This document shows positions 43,901 to 64,000 of a stretch of 64,000 nt of DNA, in pieces. The DNA is taken from the NCBI RefSeq assembly GCF_000247815.1, contig NC_021686.1, positions 31,929-95,928 of the forward strand. The letters run 5' to 3'. The notes under the pieces were generated by a model. It searched no databases. It worked only from the letters and a program-made list of their open reading frames with translations, and was not told the DNA's origin. This stretch comes from Ficedula albicollis. Lineage: Eukaryota; Chordata; Aves; Passeriformes; Muscicapidae. How positions within the stretch are numbered: position 1 is the stretch's first letter; each line of letters starts with the position of its first letter. The position numbers and the translations under genes are program-made.

Positions 43901-45861
43901 GTCACACTCTTCATATTAAGAGAGCTACAATTTGCAGTCAAAACCTTCTGTGCAAGGCAGGACACATAGCTGACACCTGCACCTAACTCAGGTCTCTGGA
44001 CAGTCTGTTTGATATTGCTGGACTGTCAGAACTGAAGAGAAGAGCAGTAGCTACACTGCCAGCAAGATACAAGAGTAATAGGCACTGCAGCACCACTTCA
44101 GTTCACATGGAACTGAAAAAAAAGCACTGATGTAGGCAATCAGACTAAAGTTCAGGTTGAGAACTTCTAGCCACCTGTCTAGATCAGTTGGAGAGCAGAG
44201 AAGCCACCAACTCCCAGCTCAGAAGCTGAGGTTCTGATTCTTGCAGGAAAGCATTAATGGCAGGATCCCCTCCACAGGTGTTCCACTATCACTTTCTTTA
44301 GGTGCTCACCACCTAAGACACGAAGACATGAAGAGCCATAAACGAAAGGCAGAAAAGCTTACTTTCTACACTTGCAAATATTTCCATTATGATAACTAGG
44401 CAATAGTAGAAATAATTACAGAGGAGGAAGAGACATTAGTCTTAGCTCTCAGCTCCTCAGGTTACCTGGTGAGCTTTATCCTCATTTCACCCTTGTCATA
44501 GACTTGTGCTGCAGTTCTCACAAAACCCCTTTAGTAGCTATCTTGCAAGAGACGGGCAAAGAACCTGTGGGGCCCAACAGCTCCTGACACAAAACTTTTC
44601 AGCATGTGGCACTGCAGCCCCCTAAGATGGCAATGCTGCACAGAAGATTCAGGAGCTGGGGCTGGCAGGAACACTGCCAAGAGCCGTGATAATGACCATA
44701 TCTCATATTCAATGCTCCAATTTCTGTACTGAGAAAAAAATTCAGCAAACCCTTTCTGCTGTTCCTTTCTGATTGTTAAAGTTCCCTGCAACTGTTCTAA
44801 GGACAGCATCTGGCTGTCATGTACAAAACTCAAGCAGGATAATCTGCATTCCAACACTATGAGCAGAACACTCCCCAAATTCTCATCTGAAAGAAACACG
44901 CTAAAAGTAACACATCCTTACTTACTTTGTTATATAAATTAGACTACTTCCCAGCACTGAAAGTTTTTCAGATGAGACCTGCAGTTGTCACAGCCTGAAG
45001 CACATCCTTCTTTTTATCTGGGTTATCAGTATAAATGCATGCATTTGTGTGTTGGGAATTAGCTACTTCTTTGAGCTCTGGCAGGACAGCCTAGCCCATC
45101 CAGCACAACCTATGCACTTAATCGGCGCTTACAGCGCGTGGTGGAATGCTGTCACTTCTCCCGACCAGGAAACACAAAATCACAGCTCTGACTATCTGAG
45201 GGTAAGACCACAGTGACAAGAGAAAACGGCTTCTGGGGGTTTCCACAGGGACACCCCAACCTGCAACGAAACGCTGCATCGTTGTGTTGCATCATTAAAG
45301 CATTGCCAAGAAACGGTGCCGTGGCTCGTCCTAAACATCTTCCATCTCTAACCTTTCTCGCATCCCTCGGGAGGTAAGCCCGTGCTTACAAGGCAACCTC
45401 GCAGTGCCCGTCCTTTCGTCCCGCTCCCCTCATCCCTCCATCTGACACAGCTTCCGTCATGCGCCGCCCCCGCCGGCCTCCAGCGCCGGCCCGGCTCATA
45501 GCCCAGCCCGCCTCCCGCCGGCCCGGTGCCCTCCCGCCATTCCTCCCACACCGTCCAAGGGACGGCGGCGGCGAGACCTGAAACTCGGCAGCAGCCTCCA
45601 CCACTGCCCTGCCTGCCAAGCCCCACCCTGCCCGCAGCCGCTCTCCGGAGTCGACCGCGGGCTGACAGCGCCCAGAGCGGCCCAGCCCGACTCGGCTCCC
45701 GCTGCGTCGCTCCCAGGGCCGCGTATAGCCCCGCCTGCGTCTCTGCAGCCGCAGCCTGATTCTGCTAAAGGCTCCCGGCCCGCCATGCTCCGCGGTCGCC
45801 GCCCAGCCCGCGCCACCACTCACCACACCAGGTCTCCGAGCCTCAGACTCACGGCCGCCAT
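22957..45861 (-). CDS. GLYR1: GLYR1 / N-PAC / NDF, nuclear cytokine-independent dehydrogenase-like chromatin factor (complete)
   Basis: Sixteen coding exons in transcript order: 45824-45861, 43787-43823, 42767-42846, 35406-35544, 34589-34831, 31544-31630, 30606-30662, 29496-29546, 29285-29358, 27460-27559, 26161-26271, 25760-25861, 24559-24721, 23964-24143, 23371-23495, 22957-23031 (stop TAG). They sum to 1,662 nt, 553 residues, the length I recall for human GLYR1. The start [13 protein letters not shown] is followed by the PWWP domain (about 8-67), a Lys/Ser-rich linker with AT-hook RKRGRPPK (169-176), then a beta-hydroxyacid-dehydrogenase domain with Rossmann GLGLMG (274-279). The catalytic-lysine position is Met (KMM, Met437), as in mammals, so it should be enzymatically dead. 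Family knowledge: it binds nucleosomes, helps Pol II pass them, and is the cofactor of LSD2/KDM1B. The exon 5 donor is GTTTGT, weak. All other sites are orthodox. Confidence 0.97.
27166..27190. repeat. (CA)n(TA)n microsatellite
   Basis: A short CA tract passes directly into a TA tract inside a GLYR1 intron. It is ordinary simple sequence. Confidence 0.8.
33571..33635 (+). mobile_element. CR1 LINE 3' terminal fragment
   Basis: The plus strand reads TTGAGCTGGACGTGATGATC, then CTTGTGTGTCCCCTCCAAAT, then GGATATTCTGTGACTGT. This matches the CR1 tail (GAGCTGG...TGATGATCCTTGTGGGTCCCTTCCAACT...GATATTCTATGATTCTATG). It is a short, diverged copy in a GLYR1 intron. Confidence 0.7.
35545..42766. other. 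GLYR1 intron 3 (7.2 kb)
   Basis: The longest intron, between the two exons that split the PWWP domain at the ...FGTEDH / AWIK junction. It holds AT-rich unique DNA, a 27-bp duplication (42,661-42,712) and small simple-sequence tracts. No nested gene or RNA gene was recognised. An open minus-strand frame at 36,304-36,495 is discussed separately. Confidence 0.6.
42661..42712. repeat. 27-bp tandem duplication
   Basis: TTAGTAAATATTTCTTCCA at 42,661 recurs at 42,688, separated by CAAAAAAA. It lies in GLYR1 intron 3, about 55 bases beyond the exon 3 donor. Confidence 0.85.
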
Positions 45862-45864
45862 CTT
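45854..45864 (-). promoter_or_regulatory. AAGATGGCGGC start-codon element (YY1 / TISU-like)
   Basis: The GLYR1 start codon is embedded in GTAAGATGGCGGCC. This matches the YY1 core AAGATGGCGGC and, except for the first base, the TISU consensus SAASATGGCGGC known from short-5'UTR housekeeping genes. It supports this ATG as the start. Confidence 0.65.
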
Positions 45865-45954
45865 ACCGACACAGACCGGTCCCACCGCGCGGGGGCTGCC
45901 GGGAGCGCGAGCAACGGGAGGGGAGCGGTGGCCGCGCCCATTGGGTGAGCCCAT

Positions 45955-45976
45955 CACGTGGGCAGGCGGTCACGTG
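45955..45976. promoter_or_regulatory. Twin CACGTG E-boxes
   Basis: CACGTG occurs at 45,955-45,960 and 45,971-45,976, 16 bp apart, as ATCACGTGGGC and GTCACGTGGGC. This form is typical of USF and MiT/TFE-family sites. An inverted CCAAT box is 11 bases away. The same pair reappears in copy B at 47,264-47,285. Confidence 0.6.
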
Positions 45977-46046
45977 GGCTGGAGGGCTGTCAGCGGCCAC
46001 CTCCCTTTCCCTCCTCGTCGTGATGACGGTGGCTCCCATTGGCGGG

Positions 46047-47331
<1,285 letters not shown>

Positions 47332-47451
47332 GAGCCGAGCCGAGCCGAGCCGAGCCGAGCCGAGCCGAGCCGAGCCGAGCCGAGCCGAGCCGAGCCGAGC
47401 CGAGCCGAGCCGAGCCGAGCCGAGCCGAGCCGAGCCGAGCCGAGCCGAGCC
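47332..47451. repeat. (GAGCC)24 pentanucleotide array
   Basis: About 120 bases of perfect GAGCC repeats lie between GLYR1 and MRPS34. Read as protein it gives EPSRA cycles, which are not coding. The block has one CpG per unit and lies in the shared CpG island. Confidence 0.95.
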
Positions 47452-51086
<3,635 letters not shown>

Positions 51087-51464
51087 AGACGTGTTCTGTA
51101 TCCGAGTATCCCACGTGCTCTCACAGCCTGTTAGAAGCTCAGTGTACAGGGCGTCTTACAGAGCCCCTCTGTGCCCATTGTGGGAGGATGTTTCCAGCTT
51201 TCTCCTCAGCTCTGCAAGTCACCTAGTCCAAAGGGAAGATGCATGTACATTCAGACTCTTCTTCCATAACTTTGGTTTCAATCAGCAGAGCAGTCTTCTT
51301 GGTTCCCTGGACAGTCTCTAAATACACAACTCCAGTCAGCCAGTTGCAGTTCTTTGGAGCATAACATTTTTTTACCTAACTTAGGTTCTGCATGAATCAC
51401 AGAAAAATGACTGCAAACATCACAGTATTTCACAGAGCTGTGAAAAAATGTATCTGCAAATGGA

Positions 51465-51470
51465 AATAAA
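51465..51470 (+). terminator. Candidate MRPS34 polyadenylation signal
   Basis: AATAAA lies 379 bases after the MRPS34 stop, followed by a T-rich stretch (TATTTTCTTA). This is a normal spacing for a short 3'UTR. Confidence 0.65.
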
Positions 51471-51489
51471 TATTTTCTTAATTCTGCAA

Positions 51490-54400
51490 CACAGTTCTAA
51501 GAAAACTTATGAATTTTTTTCAATGCCTGGACATCATCATGACAGCCATTAGCTCAGGCTCAGCATCTGGTTCTCTGAACACTGTGGAATGATCTGGGTT
51601 ACTGGCATGTGAAGGTAGTGAATAAGAAGAGAGGAACATGCCTTCAATATTAAGATAATCCAAAGTTATCCATCTCTTACTCCCAAAGATGTCTGTCAAG
51701 AGACAGGGGAAATTATTTTAGTTCTGGTGATGCAAAGGAGGTGGGATTGACTCTTTCCATTTGAAGTCAGTTGTAAATTACCCCTATTCCAGGGCAGCAT
51801 GTTATGAACATTAAAACATACAGCTCCTGAGTACAGTTCCTGGTATTTCGTCTCTTGCAGTGGCTGTGGATGCTGCTGCTGTGTCAAAGGCTGTTGCAGA
51901 GTCTGGTCTGGGTGGGGGTTAAGGGAGCACAAGAGCTGTTCAGCTCTATAGATCAATTCCCTGCAGAAGTAACTGGCTAGGTCCTGTGTCTGCAGGTAGT
52001 CAGGAGGGGTGTTCCATTTACTGCAGCATCCTGAAATCACAAATAGCCTGAAGGGATTTAATGAGGGAGAATACAAACTGGACTCTGCTCCACCCAGTGT
52101 GTGTGGCCTGGGTGAGGCTGGAAACATGTGGCCCCAGGCAGCAGAAAATGGTTGTCATCAGGCAGGAGCACACAGCTACCTGTATTTCCATCAGGTTCCT
52201 CACCAGAGGCTCCTGAAGGATTAAGATCCTATGGGATATGAAGGAAGGCTTTTCTTGCGAGTTAGAAGCTAGTCTTGTGACAAGGAGCAGAGTCTGGGAA
52301 GCCTGAGCCTGCCTTCTTGTGGCAGGAGCATTGCAGAGCATGTGCCAGATCTAGTTCTCTGGCTTTAGAAGGAATGGGAGAATCCAGCAGAGGAAGAATC
52401 AGTAGTGTTACAGGCAGAGTTTGAGGCTGTGAGCCTTCTCATCACAGTTGCTGTGGCTGGAAGGTAGTTTCCCATAGCCTCCACTGCTGCCCGCTGAGCT
52501 GAGATGGGTGTCTTCCCGTCCCAGCCACGACTGAGGTACTACTGAACACAAACCAAGACCAAGGGAGATGGGAAAGAGGTGTAGTTGTGAGTCAGACAGG
52601 ATGAGTGGAACAGTCTAGTCCTCTGTCCTGCACAGCTGGGATCTGAATGTAGCACCAGCAGAGGAAGTGCCTCCCTGAGGGGGCACACAGAATCTGACCA
52701 CAATGGGGAGACCCAAGTGCTGGTCACAGCAGCCCCAGAAAGGCAAGAAATGACCCATGACCAAAGTATAGCAGGGAGCCAAGCCAGCAGCAAAAGCAGA
52801 TGGAGCTGGTAAGGCATAGACTCACCCAGCAGCTTGGGTGAGGCAGGATCTAGCATTGTTTAGCCCTTGAATCAGTGCAGTTCCACAAAATAACTATGAA
52901 GGTGTCCAAATGCTTCTGGGACTGAGGGGGACCCTTGCAGTCGAATGATGCTGATATCACCGATGCCTATGGGACTGTGAAGTGCCACCCTGTAGTGCTG
53001 ACAACTGACCGGATGTGTGATCCCTAGCAGTTCACCTGAAAGGGCCACCCTGACTAAAGTTGCAGCAAGCCAGCAGGTGAATGCTTCTCTGCGCCAGCTT
53101 CTGCTTCTGAAATTGTGCCCCCTTATATTTCCACCTCTTATTTCTGCTGCTGGTACAAGCTACAGATTACACTGCTGCTGGACCAGCCCCTTCTGCTCCA
53201 ACCTTGTGAGCCATCCACATTTCATTTCTTGCCACTGAGCTGCTCAACAGGGAACACTTGAGCTGCATTCCCACCCTTCCAAGTGTCCTGTTAAAAACTG
53301 AGCAGCAATCTCAGTGCCTTCATAGGAACACAACATGCTGCCCAAGCTGATGTTAACATGTTTACTACATACAGAACAGATATAGTTTGTTGTTGATAGC
53401 ATAGGGGACAAAGCACGGGAACGTATTCGTACAGCAGGCTCTTTACAGAATGCCACCTTCAGACCAAACAGCGGAGTTTACAGGCCTTAAAGACACTTTT
53501 AAAAATCCATTTGTAATACTTTACATACATCACAGTGGAGATATGACAAAGCATACTGAAGCCAGTCGGTTCTCACCTTGATGCCCAGCAGCCACCCAAA
53601 GCCATAGGAGCTATCAGCAGAGGCTGGGTCTCCCCTCTGCAGCTGCCCCTCTGGGCCATGTGCTTCTCTTGGAGGAAAACATGGCATTGAGCTGGAAAGT
53701 AACCTGATGGGAGATGCCCTTGTGTTTTACGGCCCAGTGGGTGACAGGAGACCAAGCTATCCCTTCAACTTCTCAAACCAGATACAGAACAGTCAGTAGT
53801 ACAAATGGTGCAATTCTGACTTTGCTATGAAAGAGCTGACAGAGCTAAGGAACTGAACTCTACCAGGGTTTTTTTTTTTCCCTTCAACTAGCCCAAATTC
53901 TGAAATTTGCCTGGCCCTAACTGATGGACTATTACATGACAGTGTAATCAGTGCTCTAAATGTGATATTGTTAACTTCAATGCACTCTGTGTTGGGATCC
54001 AAAGAAGTCTTCCTAGCAGAAGGTATATGGTGAAAGTGAATGAGAAGCCTGGCGTGATCAGCAGTGCCCCAGCACAATGTACCTGGCAGGTTGGCTCCAA
54101 GTATCCCTTAACCTCGTGCCAGTCAGAGAGCCCAGTATTCAGATGCCTGGAAGATGCCCTCTGGCTAGACTCCTGCCTTGGGGAGGAGTGGTGTGGTGAC
54201 TGCATGTCACCAGCACTGCTCATATGTAGCATGGGCACCACCGTGACTGGCTGAGGCCTCTGTTCACCAGATACATCTCTTGCCTTCTTGCAGGGAAAAT
54301 GTATGCCTCAAACCTTTCCTGAACTATTCTGGATGCAAAAATTGTTTCAGTGCTCCTGTGTCAGAAGAGATGCCACATGTTAGAGCATCCCCTGGGAATA

Positions 54401-56069
54401 CAGCATCTCTGCAGCACACCAGGACCTGCAAGGTCCATAGCAGCAAGCAACGGACACAGCAGGGAGATGGAGGCTTGCCCAGCTGTCCCCATACTGTCAC
54501 AAGGATATCTCTGTGAACTCTGGAGTGCTATACAGGTCAGGGAAAAAACAAGATGACCACCAGGAGATTCCAAATTCATCACTAACCAATGCAACTTACC
54601 CTAGTCCCGCACACCCAGAAAATGTTCAAGGAACACAGAATTTGTCCTTGTGTCAGGGAGAACACACCACTGCCTCTACACCTGGAACTTCCATATTCTG
54701 CATCTTGAGCTCAAAACCACTCTCCCTGGCCCATTTTTTTGCTGCTTCTTCTGTAAGCAGAATGCACATCTGCAAATCACTCAGCATTGCTTAGACAGAA
54801 AGGGCTATCACCACTTTTCTTGGGGGCTGTCAATTTTTCCCAGGAGTCAGAAATTTCCAGGTTTTCAAACTACTTACTAGCATAGTCAGTGCTTGTGATG
54901 TGAGGTAAAAGATGTCAGGAATCTAGACTCACTTCCTTTTTCTGTGTGACATCAGATGAGACAGAGCCTTGACTGCACTTGTCCAGTCTTTCCTAACCAA
55001 CTTCCAAGTCTTTGTGAAAAGAGATCTCCTTCCAGCAAGTGTTAAAAAGGAGACGCAGCCTTGAGATGAGGCAATATCAATGCATTAATGCAGAACTCAC
55101 AACAGATCAATACATCTGCCCTCACCTGTCTGTTAAAAGCTACCAAATACAATGCAGAGATAACCACCACATGAACCTTTCAGAATGAACTCAGGAATTC
55201 TTTTCTGTATGGTATTTTTGGAAGGGAGAGTTAAAAGTGTTGCCTTTTCTGGTCTTAAAAAAAGCAATGTTCTGGTACCCTTTTGTCACTATGGCTGTTT
55301 GGCCTTAACAATCAAACACCCATCTCCCATGGTGAGCCCACCAAACCTCTTGGGTCACTCAAAGGCAGGCAGCCAGCACTGGTGGGCAATGGTGACTGCT
55401 GAGGCAACAGCAGCAGCAGAGGAAGAACTTTCCCCCTGCGAAGATGGACGATGTGATCCCCACTGTAAGGGTGCTGCTGCCTTCTCCAGCCCCACAGCCG
55501 AAGTGCTGCTGAAACCATAATGCTCTTTGGAGGGTTCCTTGGACCCTTAGTTGCTCTAAGTCCAAAGGACGTTATTCTGTGCTTAAGGGTGAATAAGGAT
55601 AAGATGAAGAGTCTACTGGTGAACTAGCATTTCTGCTGGGGTGCTGCAGAAATGATTCACCATCACTGCTTTGGCAGGGAATGCCTGAGGACACACTTCT
55701 TTCTCATGCAGGTAGGAGTGAGGCGACCTGCCCAAGAACCTGAGCCACCCTCCTCCAGCTGCCCCTCCTGTTATTGGGCAAAGGTTTCCCACAGTCTTGG
55801 CTCCAAGTTCACTTAATGGTGTACTGCCATTTCTCTCCTTGTAGATGCCAGCTCCAGAGCAGAACAAGAACCTAACCACGCCAAAAGCATACGGGCCTGA
55901 GATGAAAGCTGCGAGTTCAGAGGTTCAAGGGGGTCACAGTCCAAGGCAGGAACCGTTGCAGTTGTCCAGGGTCAGTTTCCAGCAGGAGTTATAACGCAGG
56001 CATTCTGTATGTACATCATGGCATTCAGGTGGGAGGAGGAACACTTACATTGTGGGAAAAGAGGAACTC
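51490..56069. other. Convergent interval between MRPS34 and MAPK8IP3
   Basis: About 4.6 kb. Its right part should be MAPK8IP3 3'UTR, but I found no clear AATAAA on the minus strand. TTTACT (AGTAAA on the minus) at 53,361-53,366 and TTTAAT (ATTAAA) at 52,057-52,062 are weak candidates. NME3, which lies between these genes in mammals, was looked for and not seen. A 143-residue minus-strand open frame at 51,696-52,127 is unassigned. Confidence 0.5.

Positions 56070-64000
<7,931 letters not shown>

Larger units (their letters stand above)
45686..46022. repeat. Promoter/exon 1 copy A of a 337-bp duplication
   Basis: This block holds GLYR1 exon 1 and its upstream promoter. It recurs at 46,995-47,331 (offset 1,309) with only a few differences near its left end (CCCGACTCGG versus CCCGGCTCGT). 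A G-run of 946 bases lies between the copies. Copy A is continuous with GLYR1 intron 1, so it is the better candidate for the true exon. Confidence 0.93.

Overview
This is vertebrate nuclear DNA, almost certainly from a bird and probably a songbird-type (passerine) genome. The evidence is: four intron-containing genes with orthodox GT/AG splice sites, copies of the 3' end of CR1 LINEs carrying the bird-type terminal motif, a solo LTR resembling passerine ERVL families, and GC-rich, CpG-dense promoters typical of a small avian chromosome. There is no bacterial operon, CRISPR array, phage or plasmid content. I identified genes by reading splice-bounded exons and comparing them with protein families from memory; no database search was run.

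Layout. Positions 1-421 are GC-rich DNA I cannot assign, followed by a 2,775-base run of pure G. From about 4.2 kb to 18.8 kb lies ROGDI on the minus strand. Exons 2-11 are complete (272 residues); the small first exon is not visible and probably falls in the G-runs inside its CpG island at 17.6-18.8 kb. From about 19.7 kb to 45.9 kb lies GLYR1 (N-PAC/NDF) on the minus strand. All 16 coding exons are present and join in frame to exactly 553 codons: PWWP domain, AT-hook linker, and beta-hydroxyacid-dehydrogenase domain with Met at the catalytic-lysine position. At 48.7-51.1 kb lies MRPS34 on the plus strand, three exons, the first interrupted by a 932-base G-run. From 56.1 kb to beyond the right edge lies MAPK8IP3 (JIP3) on the minus strand; only its last nine coding exons (the C-terminal WD40-like propeller, about 355 residues) are inside the window.

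GLYR1 and MRPS34 stand head to head across one CpG island (about 45.3-48.9 kb). MRPS34 and MAPK8IP3 converge on a 5 kb interval with no recognisable NME3. ROGDI and GLYR1 are in tandem, as in mammals. The genes do not form one pathway: ROGDI serves V-ATPase and synaptic function, GLYR1 is a nucleosome/LSD2 cofactor, MRPS34 is a mitoribosome subunit, and JIP3 is an axonal-transport scaffold.

Sequence quality dominates what looks odd. Seven pure G-runs (38-2,775 bases), all G on the plus strand and mostly in GC-rich promoters, are best explained as sequencing or assembly artefacts. At least one is flanked by a 337-bp copy of the GLYR1 promoter and exon 1, and another by a smaller flank copy. 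I found no convincing undescribed biological system. The best leads are the GLYR1-MRPS34 adjacency, the apparently absent NME3, the pentanucleotide array in the shared promoter, and an unassigned protein-like ORF at 51.7-52.1 kb.
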